Shown: positions 35,744-44,917, counted from the stretch's first letter. The stretch is 64,000 nucleotides of DNA from Bacillota bacterium (GCA_023400235.1 JAEXFI010000004.1:1-64000); one strand, 5' to 3'. Notes: generated from the letters alone by a model not told the origin. Made by a program: numbers and translations.

Positions 35744-36232
35744 ATGTTGTTTTTATTAGTTGTAGCACTCCTTACGTACAGGTTGACAGAATTGTTCAGG
35801 CAACTGCTGTACAAAAGAAAAATAAGTGAGCTTATAAACTGTGTACACTCCAAAGAGGATTTGCTTTATTTAAACTTCAGGGACTATATGTCGGTGATTG
35901 TTGAGGTGCTGAAGCGCTCAGGCTATAAGGTCAGGCATACTAATGCCTGTGGTGTGGAAGGCAGCGGCCTGGCACTTAATAATCTACAGTTTGCTGAAAT
36001 ATGGAAGCATGGTCTGGGTCAAATGGTGGATGTGGAGCTGGCAATGAACCTGTCCAAATGTATGAGGGATAACTCCATTTACCGCGGAATGCTTATTACT
36101 CTGGGCGATTTCAAAACCTGCACAAAAATTTACTGCCACAAATATGTAATTGAATGCATAAATGGTGACAGGCTTTTAAATATGCTTAAAGTTGTCCAAA
36201 ATAAAAAAGCTGTCCTCGAACCCGTTAAATAA
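35744..36232 (+). CDS. Membrane-anchored, degenerate Mrr-like restriction endonuclease fold protein
   Basis: 162 aa: one N-terminal hydrophobic segment (residues 1-14, possibly to 20), then a domain whose layout follows Mrr_cat: FRDYMSVIVEVLKRSGYKVR, a turn (GVEGSGL), AEIWKHGLGQMVDVEL, GMLITLGDFKT and ECINGDRLLNML. In active Mrr-type enzymes the turn holds Asp and the next strand QxK; here these read GVEGSGL and FAEIW, so the catalytic residues are missing. It may be an inactive structural or DNA-binding relative. GGTGA stands just before the ATG. It is convergent with the biosynthetic operon. Confidence 0.5.
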   Translation: MLFLLVVALLTYRLTELFRQLLYKRKISELINCVHSKEDLLYLNFRDYMSVIVEVLKRSGYKVRHTNACGVEGSGLALNNLQFAEIWKHGLGQMVDVELAMNLSKCMRDNSIYRGMLITLGDFKTCTKIYCHKYVIECINGDRLLNMLKVVQNKKAVLEPVK

Positions 36233-36366
36233 GCTTGCCATTAGTCCAAAACCGACCCGGAGGGGCTCTGATACTGCCGACTTCCTCTCAGCCTGTCAGA
36301 AGCCCCCCTGGAAAAAATTTCAGTCTTGTGTTCACAGCTGCTTGTAGTGCATCTGACTATAAGGAC

Positions 36367-37596
36367 TTATGGTATCGCTCGGTTATAGGCAAGCTCCATA
36401 TTTTTCTGCAGCAGTTCTCTGCTCATCTGCAGTTCCAGCCGCTCAGCAAGTTCCCAATTAATGTCGGGCATTTTTTCCTGTGCAAAGGGTTTTTTAGCCA
36501 ATACTTCATAAAAATCCTCCGGCGACATATCGATCAGCTTCAGAAAAGCATCCAGCTCCGCCGGCGCCCTGTCATTATCATAGTATATTGTAGGCAGTAC
36601 GCTTTCAAACATCTCTTTTGAGAACCTTCCCCATCTTCTTTCAGCAGTAAGCTCCATATAGTCCAGGTTCAGCATCCCCTGCCTGCTGGCAATATAGCCT
36701 TTCAGCGGTTCCATTATGCAGCTGGTGTGCCCCGCCTGGTGGGCTGACTCAGGCTTTTTCCAGCCATATTTTGAAAGTGTCTCGGTCATGGTTTGATGGT
36801 CAAAATTATATATTAAAGACAGGGTAATGATGTATCTGTCCTGCTGCCTCATTTGCTGGAAGTGCTGGAAGCAATTCTTCAGGTAGGACTCCATATCACT
36901 TGAAAACTTTCCGCTGATTACATCCAGCAAGGCAAGATTGTAAAAGCTTGGATCTTGAAAATGGAATATTCCCATTCCCCTGTCAGCCAGCATCTGGAGA
37001 ACTGCTCCCCTTTCATCAGGCTCAAACTCATACATCATCCTGTTCTGAGTCAACGAAAGCTGCTGTCCGAAGGAAACTCCTATAATCACCAAGGGAGCCT
37101 GGGACCTGGCAATTTCTTCGGCACAGAAAAGTAAGGCCGGCTGGGTGCAGGCACAAAACCTGCCAAGCTTTTGGAACCTGTTCCTGTAGAATTGAGCCAG
37201 ATTTTGGCTGCCTATTGAAATAAACTTATGGTCTATATCAAGATTTTTTATCAAGGTAGTCAGATTTGCATAGTGCTCCCCCCCGAAAAACCCGTTATCC
37301 CAGGTCAACGCCAGCACCTTGAGCTTCAATACCTTACTGAGGTAATAGGCCGCGTAACCGCTGTCTTTCCCTCCTGTATACATGAGCACCGCATCGTATT
37401 CCTGCTTTCCTCTTATCCTGTCGCAGAGCTCGGCAAAATTCTGCTGATTTTTTCGGAAATCCATGTTATACAGGCTTTGATATTTGTTATACTCGCTGCA
37501 ATAATCACATACCCCATCCTCATGCATGTGGATGGGCTTTCTTCCGTAGGTCACCTTTAACTCCGGCATTCCGCACTGGGTACATTTTCTCCCCAT
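36367..37596 (-). CDS. PP-loop (adenine nucleotide alpha hydrolase-like) ATPase, WbpG/PseA-like
   Basis: A 409-aa protein. N-terminal zinc-knuckle-like CTQCGMPE ... CDYCSEY is followed at about residue 73 by the PP-loop YTGGKDSGYAAY, then LTWDNGFFGGEH. This arrangement matches the N-acetyl-sugar amidotransferase/ATP-pyrophosphatase group. PP-loop enzymes adenylate a carbonyl so that ammonia or sulfide can replace the oxygen. In closthioamide biosynthesis of Ruminiclostridium, an AANH-fold enzyme makes thioamides (established knowledge). Here it is the last gene of the NRPS/PKS operon, 20 nt after the ThiF-containing NRPS, so a tailoring or release role on the peptide is likely. ATG at 37596 with GGGGGAGAG upstream. 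Confidence 0.7.
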   Translation of the reverse strand: MGRKCTQCGMPELKVTYGRKPIHMHEDGVCDYCSEYNKYQSLYNMDFRKNQQNFAELCDRIRGKQEYDAVLMYTGGKDSGYAAYYLSKVLKLKVLALTWDNGFFGGEHYANLTTLIKNLDIDHKFISIGSQNLAQFYRNRFQKLGRFCACTQPALLFCAEEIARSQAPLVIIGVSFGQQLSLTQNRMMYEFEPDERGAVLQMLADRGMGIFHFQDPSFYNLALLDVISGKFSSDMESYLKNCFQHFQQMRQQDRYIITLSLIYNFDHQTMTETLSKYGWKKPESAHQAGHTSCIMEPLKGYIASRQGMLNLDYMELTAERRWGRFSKEMFESVLPTIYYDNDRAPAELDAFLKLIDMSPEDFYEVLAKKPFAQEKMPDINWELAERLELQMSRELLQKNMELAYNRAIP

Positions 37597-37616
37597 TTTT
37601 CTCTCCCCCTCTATGA

Positions 37617-40600
37617 TTATTTGAATGTTTCTGCCTGGTCAATTACATTTTTCAAGTAGGACATATATTTGTCCGCAATATATTCAATGGTTGACTGCCT
37701 GTGCAGATTACAACTGTAATTCCACTGTTGATGCAGCCTGTCTTCCTTAATGAAGCAGATGCATTCAAGCAGGAAAGTCCTAAGCTCCTCCGGGTGGTTG
37801 CGCAAACCCGGATTTTCCTTTGCAATTCTGATGCCTGCGGGTTCATTATCCTCCTGTCCCAGATAGTTGAAGAACAACTGCCGTTCCTGATACTCATTCC
37901 GGAGCTTTTTCACGGCACTGTTGCTCTCATCCCCCAGACGAGCAAGAAATGTATAGCCGGTTCCCTGACCTGGAATGTTGTTAATCTGTTCATCCATGCA
38001 GCGAATCCTGTTGTATACCGATGCAGTCTTGCCGTCAGGGCACTGCAGCACCAGTGAGCGGGCCGAACTTATCCAGCCCACGGTATGGCTCAGGTCCATG
38101 TTCCGGGAAAACGGGTTTGAAGTTCTTCCAAGATCCACTGCCTCAATATAAATCCAATCCATATCCAGCCACTGTCCCATGGTTTCAGCCAGGCATATTA
38201 TCAAAAGCTTCTCCGGAGTTGTTTGAAGCAGCTTTGGAATTTTGGATATGAGCTTTTTGGTTTCATCCTCTGTCAGGGCTACGGTAAACTTCCTGTTGGA
38301 CCCCTCGCTGTTTTTTCCCTCATACTGGGGGAAATCTGTTTTCAGCCTTGCAACCTGCTTCCAGGGCAAGCTCATCCAATAGTCAGCTTCTGACTCCAAC
38401 TGTGAAGACCTGCAGTATGAATGCAGGTTTCGGGTAAATTCCGAAAAGGCTGTTATCTCTTTTCTAGGCTCAATACCACCGGTCTGGGCCAACTGGAAAT
38501 AATAACTTTGAAGCTCTCTCAAAATAATGCCAAAGGAATAATTGTCGCCTACAATATGATGCATGACTATAAACAGCCTCTGGGGTATTTCAGCTCCCAG
38601 GATGAAATGCACCACCCCGAAAAGCGGCCCGTTTTCTAAATCGAAGGAGTCCTGCAACTGATGGCAAGCGTCTTCTATCGCCAGTTTCTGTTCTTGTTCC
38701 GGCAGACCTGCAAGATCAAAGGATTCAAACGGAACACCCTCGGGCATCTCCCCTATGTATTGCCTCCAGCAGCCGTCTTCCTCTACAAACCTTGCCCGTA
38801 AAGCCTGGTGACAGTTCATAATGCAGACAACAGCCTCCTTGAGCAATAGCGGCTTGAAGGAATAGTCCACCTCCAGCAGGGTAAAAAGGTTAAAGCGTTC
38901 AGGTTCATTGCGCTCTGATACCGTGCTCAAATACCATGCCTGGCTGCTGGTTACAGGAATCCAGCTGTTTAAGTCTGAGGCACCCTTCCAAGGGCTATCT
39001 GTGTCGACAACAGCGTTTTCATAAAACGGCTCTCTTAACGTCTGTACCGGAGGTTGTGCCTGCGGTTGTGCCTGCGGTTGTACCTGCATTTGTTCCAACG
39101 GTTGAGCCAACGTCTGGGCCAGCCTGGATATGGTCCTGCTCTGGGACAACTGAGCAGGCGTAAGCCTCAGGCCCTGTTGATGGGCCAGGTCTATCATTCT
39201 CAGCCCGGAAAGGGAATCTCCTCCTATCTGGAAGAAGTCATCATGGATGCCCACCTGTTCAAGCTTTAGCACCTTCTGCCAAATACCGCAGAGTACCGCC
39301 TCCGTTTCATTATTTGGTAAACCTGAAAAGGCATCAGCCATCAGCCTTTCCCCTGACTGCACCAGACTGCGGGCCTCAAGGGCAGGTTCATACGCCGCTG
39401 CTGCTTGTTCCGAAATGGCGCAAGCCAGCTTTTCAATAGTTCTAGCCTGTGACAGTTGAGAGGGGTTCAGCTTCAAGCCCTGCTGGTGAGCCAGGTCTAT
39501 CATACGCAGTCCCGACAGAGAATCTCCTCCTATCTGGAAGAAGTCATCCCTGATCCCTACCTGCTCAAGCTTTAGCACCTTCCTCCATATACTGTTCAGT
39601 ATCTCCTCCGTCCTGGTATTACCGACTGCTTCCGTACCGCTGGGGTGCTGTGAAGCTTCACCCGGGGCATTTTTCCCCTTCTCCTTCAGTCCGGAATTTT
39701 GGAGAGTAAGCCTTCGCCGGTCAACCTTTCCCGTCAAAGTCAAAGGAAAGGCCTCCACCTTTACAAAGGCTGACGGCACCATATACCCCGGCAGTCTTTC
39801 ATTTAAATGTGCAAGCAGTTCCTGGAGCTCCAGTCCTGTCTGACTGTCCTCAACCATATACGCTACCAGCTGCCTGTCCCCCTGTGCATTATCCTCTGCT
39901 ACCACCGCAGCCTCCCGGACCGACGCCACCTCCAGCAATGCAGTTTCGATTTCGGCGGGCTCTATACGTATTCCCCTTAGCTTTACCTGCAAGTCCTTTC
40001 TTCCAAGGTGCTCCAAGCAGCCGTCAGTTCTCAGCCTTCCCAGGTCACCTGTGTAGTAAAGCCGCCTGGCGGCATTTTCCGGATCAGGCCTGAACACCAG
40101 TCCGGTTTGTTCTTCCAGACCCCAATAGCCTGGTGACAGAAATTCGCTTTTGATTACTATTTCTCCGGGACAATTATAGCCCACCTCACTGCCTTCCTCG
40201 TCCACCAGCATAATTTCAGTATCGGCAACCGGATAGCCTACAGGTACAAGATTCCCCAAAATATCAGTCTCCTTGTTTATGCAGTACTGCCGTATTACGT
40301 TAAGTTCAGTGGCTCCCAGCCCATTAACCAGAATACAGGAATCAGGGCAGTATTTTTTGTAAAGCTGCACATCGGCACTTGATACCGCTTCTCCTCCAAA
40401 GTCTATTAGACGCAAGGCAGGAAAGCCAATATCACCTGTAACTGCAGCCATAAGATGGCGAAAAACAGTAGGCACCGAGTGATATACCGTTATTTCCTCA
40501 TTAACAAGCCATTTTCCCAACTCCGCCGGGCCCTTTTCACGAAGGTTGAAGAGGCATAGGGTGGCTCCGTTCAGCAAGGCCGCGAAGGTATCCATCATGG

Positions 40601-43600
40601 CAGCACTGAAGCTGAAGGAGGGTATCAGAGAAAGCCTGTCGTTATGACTTATTTGCGTGCTGTTTGTATAGTTCATTATATAGTGCAGCACATTCCTGTT
40701 GCTCTGCATTACTCCCTTTGGATGTCCGGTAGAGCCTGAGGTATACATGATATAGGCCAAGTCTCCCGGTTGCCCGGTAACCTGCAGGTTTTCCTGATTT
40801 CCGCAGTGCTGAATCTCCTTCATGTTCAAAACCCTGATGCCCGGGCTGACTTTGTTCCTGACCCTTTCCGCAAGCGCCTGGTTGGCATCATCCGTGAGAA
40901 TAATACGGGCTCCCGTGTCCTCCAGAATATATGCAAGCCGCTCCTCAGGGTAAGCGGGGTCCATTGTGACAAACATGTTGCCCGACTTCAGGACTCCCAA
41001 TATACCTGCCACCATATCCACATCATGCTCCAGAAGAAGTGCCACAGCCTGCTGTCCGGGTTCAGAGGAACGGGCTTCGACGACTGCCCCGGCCCTGGCC
41101 TGAACACTGGACTGAGCACCCGTCCTGACACCTGCTGAAGCCGGAATGCGGTTCATACTGTCCGGGGCTTTCCGGGCCTCGCGTCCGCACATTGGGCAGG
41201 AAGGATTTTTTTCAATGCTGATCTCCTCCACATAACGTCCGCTGAAACCCTTTTCCCAATCAAAGCCCTGCTTCCTGCACAGCTCCTTGAAATGCTCTGA
41301 GAAGGGATAGGTAACAATTTTAAAGCCGTTTGTGGCTGGAAGCCTTTCTGAAGCCTGCTGATTGAAGAAAAAGTACTTGTTATAGGCCACATTTTCAAGA
41401 CCCAGAATTATCTTCAACGCTTCATTGCAGGCAAAGCCCGTGCTTAAAAACAACGCCGGTGAAGCAACCGGATTTGGCACCTTGTCCCAGCCGCTTTTTT
41501 CCCTTCGCAGCTGACGGACGGTTTCAAGCCTGCTGCTGTCATAAAGGCAATGGAAGCAGGGTGTATGTGGACTGTGCAATACCGCCGAGTAGGAGCTTCT
41601 CTCAATCATAGAGGAAATAACATGGGGTATCCCTCTGGCAACAGCATACTCAGATACTACAAATTTTGCCTCCAGATCGTCCAGATTGTCAAAGATGATT
41701 GAGGCATTGCCTGCAAGCTCTGCAATATTCTCCCTGGTGAGCTTTTCACCCCGTGCAGTCACATTTACGTTTGGATTCATTCTCCTGACTGTCATAGCCG
41801 CTGATTCAGCCTTGTTCATTCCCAGCCGGGATTCGTCATGGAGAGCCTGTCTGTTCAGATTTGACAGCTCTACCTTATCAAAGTCGCAGATTATTATGTT
41901 TCCCACACCAAGCAGCGCCAGCTGCATTATGGTGGGTGAGCCGGAGCCTCCTGCTCCGGCTGCGAAAACAGTTACTTCCTTTAATTTTTCCTGAGCCTCT
42001 ATTCCCCAGCCGTCCAAAAGGAGTTGTCTGCCGTACCGGATTTTTTCCTCCTTGGAAAGTCCCGGCCCGGGGCTATGATTTTCCATTATCATATGCCCTG
42101 TCCTATTTGCCAGCTGATTCAATTCTGAGTAGGACAAGGAACGTGTGCCTGATTTCAGGGCCACATGCTCGGGCCTTTTTGATACCTGCTTCTCAAAACG
42201 TTCAATCAGAGTCTGCTCTATTTCAGCCCTTTCAAAGGTGGTAAATGGATTGTCAGGCCGGATTCTTACATGTTCCAGGGGCTTCTTCAGCTGAGGCAGC
42301 CTGCACAGAAGCAGGTCGGGATTATCGGCAATTGCCTCCAGTAAGGTATTAAAGTGCTTCATAAGCCAAATGGCTGTGCTTTCAGCAAATACGTCCGCAT
42401 TAAATGAGAAATCCACCTGGAGGCCCTCATGGTGCTCTATTACCAACAGTGCTATGTCAAATTTTGAATTCAGATTCTGGGCGCCGATAACCTCCATTGA
42501 AAAAGGCGTCATTTTCAAGCCTGGAAGCTCCAATTCAAAGGATGCGCTGAACATGTTGAACAGGACCTGAAACAACGGACGCCTGTTTTGACCAAGCGGG
42601 CTCTGTTGCTGCCTGATTTCCTGCAGCTCCTCGGCCAGCATTTCCAGGGGTACTTCCTGATGGGCAAACGCTTCGCCGGTGGTCTTCTTCACCTTCTGCA
42701 GCAATTCCGCAAAGCTTTCCTGCTGCAAAGGAGAATTCCAAAGCACTACCGTGTTAATAAAAACTCCAATGAGCCTTTCAAGCTCCTTACGGGTACGCCC
42801 TGCAACAGGAGTGCCCACCAGAATGTCCTTAAAACCCGTATATTGCTGCAATAATACCTGAAAAGCGGATAATACGGTAATATACAGCGTACAATTCCGG
42901 CTCTGGCTCACTTCCCTCAGTTTATCAGTGAGTGCAGGGGACAGGAGCATATACTGCCGGATACTGTTATGGGTCTGTATGCCGGTACTTACAAAGTCGG
43001 TAGGCAACGCGGGTACGGCAGCTATATTTTTCAGCTTTTCCTTCCAATAGTCAAGATGCCCCTTGAGTGAAGCACCTGACAAAGAGGTTTTCTGCCATAT
43101 GGCATAGTCGGCATATTGAATACCAGGTGCAGTCAGTCCGGCCGGCACCCCTGTACTGTATGCCCTGTACAGTTCTGCCAGCTCGCCCATAAATACATTC
43201 AAGGACCAGTTGTCACTTACTATATGGTGCAAGGTAATCAGAAGAGCATATTCATCCTGGGCCAGCACCAGCAGCGCAGCTCTTATCAAAGGCCCGACTT
43301 CCAGATTGAAGGGCAGTCTGGTTTCCCTGCTCAGGTACTCGCTGACCGCTCCCTCCTTCCCGGCAGCATCCATGTGGCTCAAATCAGATACAGGCAAAGG
43401 AATTTCCAGCTCAGGCAGGACTACCTGATACAACTCAGTATCGTCCATGTGAAAGGTGGTTCTCAGTACCTCGTGCCGGCGTATTATTTCATCAATACTT
43501 GACTTCAGGGCTTCAACCTTCAGCTGTCCCTTCAGTCTCAGGGCAGCGGGAATATTGTAGGCAAAGCTGCTGGATTCCCTTTGGCTGTACAGCCAAAGCC

Positions 43601-43847
43601 ATTTTTGAGCATAGGATAAGGGTATTTTATCCGGCCGGAGCTCAGGCGAGAGGCTGTTTTCCAAGGTCCTCTCACCCTGCCTCACTGCCTGCAGAAAATC
43701 AATTATTTCCTGCCTGCGGGCCAGTATTTCTTTTTTCAAATCCTCCGACAGCGCTCCTTCAGGTGCGCTGTAGCGAAGCCGCCCCTCTTCAAGCCACAGC
43801 CTGATATCCAGCTTTTGAAGCTCTGCCAGGAATACTGTTATAGACAT
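37617..43847 (-). CDS. NRPS: docking-C-A(with inserted ThiF/E1-like domain)-T-T-E-like
   Basis: 2076 aa. A TubC-like docking segment (1-55) precedes a condensation domain (HHIVSDNWS ~211). The adenylation domain starts near 530 (SYSELNQLANR ~574) and is interrupted at ~596-890 by a complete E1/ThiF-type domain: GRQLLLDGWG, AAGAGGSGSP, CDFDKVELSNLNRQALH, DNLDDLEAK, and a zinc site CFHC...CPMCG. The A domain then resumes (LKSGNMFVTMDPAYPEERLAY, YTSGSTGHPKG ~1036, YYTGDLGRL, GKVDRR). Its pocket has Ser where Asp235 is expected. Two nearly identical carrier domains (FFQIGGDSL ~1443 and ~1542) follow, then an epimerisation-like domain (HHIVGDNYS ~1762, GQGTGY, FNYLGQ ~1994). There is no thioesterase. 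AGGAGG lies just upstream of ATG 43847. Confidence 0.85.
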   Translation of the reverse strand: MSITVFLAELQKLDIRLWLEEGRLRYSAPEGALSEDLKKEILARRQEIIDFLQAVRQGERTLENSLSPELRPDKIPLSYAQKWLWLYSQRESSSFAYNIPAALRLKGQLKVEALKSSIDEIIRRHEVLRTTFHMDDTELYQVVLPELEIPLPVSDLSHMDAAGKEGAVSEYLSRETRLPFNLEVGPLIRAALLVLAQDEYALLITLHHIVSDNWSLNVFMGELAELYRAYSTGVPAGLTAPGIQYADYAIWQKTSLSGASLKGHLDYWKEKLKNIAAVPALPTDFVSTGIQTHNSIRQYMLLSPALTDKLREVSQSRNCTLYITVLSAFQVLLQQYTGFKDILVGTPVAGRTRKELERLIGVFINTVVLWNSPLQQESFAELLQKVKKTTGEAFAHQEVPLEMLAEELQEIRQQQSPLGQNRRPLFQVLFNMFSASFELELPGLKMTPFSMEVIGAQNLNSKFDIALLVIEHHEGLQVDFSFNADVFAESTAIWLMKHFNTLLEAIADNPDLLLCRLPQLKKPLEHVRIRPDNPFTTFERAEIEQTLIERFEKQVSKRPEHVALKSGTRSLSYSELNQLANRTGHMIMENHSPGPGLSKEEKIRYGRQLLLDGWGIEAQEKLKEVTVFAAGAGGSGSPTIMQLALLGVGNIIICDFDKVELSNLNRQALHDESRLGMNKAESAAMTVRRMNPNVNVTARGEKLTRENIAELAGNASIIFDNLDDLEAKFVVSEYAVARGIPHVISSMIERSSYSAVLHSPHTPCFHCLYDSSRLETVRQLRREKSGWDKVPNPVASPALFLSTGFACNEALKIILGLENVAYNKYFFFNQQASERLPATNGFKIVTYPFSEHFKELCRKQGFDWEKGFSGRYVEEISIEKNPSCPMCGREARKAPDSMNRIPASAGVRTGAQSSVQARAGAVVEARSSEPGQQAVALLLEHDVDMVAGILGVLKSGNMFVTMDPAYPEERLAYILEDTGARIILTDDANQALAERVRNKVSPGIRVLNMKEIQHCGNQENLQVTGQPGDLAYIMYTSGSTGHPKGVMQSNRNVLHYIMNYTNSTQISHNDRLSLIPSFSFSAAMMDTFAALLNGATLCLFNLREKGPAELGKWLVNEEITVYHSVPTVFRHLMAAVTGDIGFPALRLIDFGGEAVSSADVQLYKKYCPDSCILVNGLGATELNVIRQYCINKETDILGNLVPVGYPVADTEIMLVDEEGSEVGYNCPGEIVIKSEFLSPGYWGLEEQTGLVFRPDPENAARRLYYTGDLGRLRTDGCLEHLGRKDLQVKLRGIRIEPAEIETALLEVASVREAAVVAEDNAQGDRQLVAYMVEDSQTGLELQELLAHLNERLPGYMVPSAFVKVEAFPLTLTGKVDRRRLTLQNSGLKEKGKNAPGEASQHPSGTEAVGNTRTEEILNSIWRKVLKLEQVGIRDDFFQIGGDSLSGLRMIDLAHQQGLKLNPSQLSQARTIEKLACAISEQAAAAYEPALEARSLVQSGERLMADAFSGLPNNETEAVLCGIWQKVLKLEQVGIHDDFFQIGGDSLSGLRMIDLAHQQGLRLTPAQLSQSRTISRLAQTLAQPLEQMQVQPQAQPQAQPPVQTLREPFYENAVVDTDSPWKGASDLNSWIPVTSSQAWYLSTVSERNEPERFNLFTLLEVDYSFKPLLLKEAVVCIMNCHQALRARFVEEDGCWRQYIGEMPEGVPFESFDLAGLPEQEQKLAIEDACHQLQDSFDLENGPLFGVVHFILGAEIPQRLFIVMHHIVGDNYSFGIILRELQSYYFQLAQTGGIEPRKEITAFSEFTRNLHSYCRSSQLESEADYWMSLPWKQVARLKTDFPQYEGKNSEGSNRKFTVALTEDETKKLISKIPKLLQTTPEKLLIICLAETMGQWLDMDWIYIEAVDLGRTSNPFSRNMDLSHTVGWISSARSLVLQCPDGKTASVYNRIRCMDEQINNIPGQGTGYTFLARLGDESNSAVKKLRNEYQERQLFFNYLGQEDNEPAGIRIAKENPGLRNHPEELRTFLLECICFIKEDRLHQQWNYSCNLHRQSTIEYIADKYMSYLKNVIDQAETFK

Positions 43848-43871
43848 ATTTCCTCCTTCCATCAAGGCCGC

Positions 43872-44822
43872 TTATCTGACTTCCACTTCTTTATCGCGAC
43901 TGATTTCAAAAATTTTATCAAGTATTTCGGTGTACCTGTCTAGTTCCATATCTGCCTCAAAGTGCTTATTCAGCTCAAACCCAGCTACCCAGGCCAAGCG
44001 CTGAATGGTTGCCTCCAGCATTATTGGGTGGATTTCCAATTCTTCAACCATTTTCAGGACTTCCTTCATTTCCCCTGCCTTCCGCTGGGCCAGCAAGGAA
44101 CCGCGTATGAGCCAGAAGGCCATATCCTTTTCCCTGGGCAGATTTACCAAGGGCTTTACCAGCAATGGTTCCAGCAGCCGGATATCAATACCTGCCTTAT
44201 GGGCACAGGCCGCAAACTCCAGATAGACACTCTGAACACCCTTCTGATATATGTTTACCAGAGCTTTAATGCTTGCCGCTGCCCCGGCCTCTCCGGGGAT
44301 AACCTGTATATTCATGTTGTAGCAGTCCATTATCTTCTTAAACCTCTCGGCGCTGTCTCCTGAAACATACATCAAGGCTTTGCTTCCCACCTGAATAGGC
44401 AGTTCCAGCAGGCTCACATCCACAAAACCGGCACCGCATGCATTTATAAGCTCCGCAGCACGTCTTTTCACAGAGGGTATGGCATTATTGAGATCGGCAA
44501 AAATCTGCCCCGGAGTCAAGTACTCTGCAGCCTGAGCTGCAACCTCCAGGGAAACATCCCCCTTTACAGACGATATAATCACCCTTGAGCCTCTGACCAG
44601 TTCCTCAAGACTCAAGGCCAGCTCAGCTCCCACCTCTTGGGCACGCTGCCGCTGCAAAAGACCCTGTTCCGGATTCTTTGCAGCGCGGGAATAAACCCTC
44701 ATACCCCTGATGCCCTCTTTACAAAAGCCTGCCAGTGTATGATAAACCACTTCACCAAAACCTACAAAGCCTATTTGACTGTTGGCTATTTCCCTGTCGG
44801 CATGGACAGATATAATCTTCAT
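43872..44822 (-). CDS. NAD-binding beta-hydroxyacid dehydrogenase-like protein with DUF1932-like C-terminus
   Basis: About 316 aa. An N-terminal Rossmann domain (IGFVGFGEVVYHTLAGFCKEG, VIISSVKGD) resembles 6-phosphogluconate/3-hydroxyisobutyrate dehydrogenases. The all-helical C-terminal half (EAGAAASIKALVNIYQKGVQ) matches the DUF1932-type partner domain. It probably oxidises or reduces a small acid precursor, or an intermediate, of the peptide-polyketide pathway; the substrate is unknown. The ATG at 44822 has GGAAGG about 10 nt upstream, and the gene stops 24 nt before the NRPS start. Confidence 0.7.
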   Translation of the reverse strand: MKIISVHADREIANSQIGFVGFGEVVYHTLAGFCKEGIRGMRVYSRAAKNPEQGLLQRQRAQEVGAELALSLEELVRGSRVIISSVKGDVSLEVAAQAAEYLTPGQIFADLNNAIPSVKRRAAELINACGAGFVDVSLLELPIQVGSKALMYVSGDSAERFKKIMDCYNMNIQVIPGEAGAAASIKALVNIYQKGVQSVYLEFAACAHKAGIDIRLLEPLLVKPLVNLPREKDMAFWLIRGSLLAQRKAGEMKEVLKMVEELEIHPIMLEATIQRLAWVAGFELNKHFEADMELDRYTEILDKIFEISRDKEVEVR

Positions 44823-44917
44823 TAGTTTATTACCTTCCAAGGCTTCAGACCTCCTTACCTATTCCCGAATTTTATGGGGATACCTCCCCGGTCAACCCAA
44901 TGGCAGAATCGGGATTT

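Noticed and set aside
36240..36330. Possible terminator of the biosynthetic operon (GGGGCTCTGA / TCAGAAGCCCC)
   Set aside because: The stem has a bulge and a loop of more than 20 nt, and no clear T-run follows on the minus strand.
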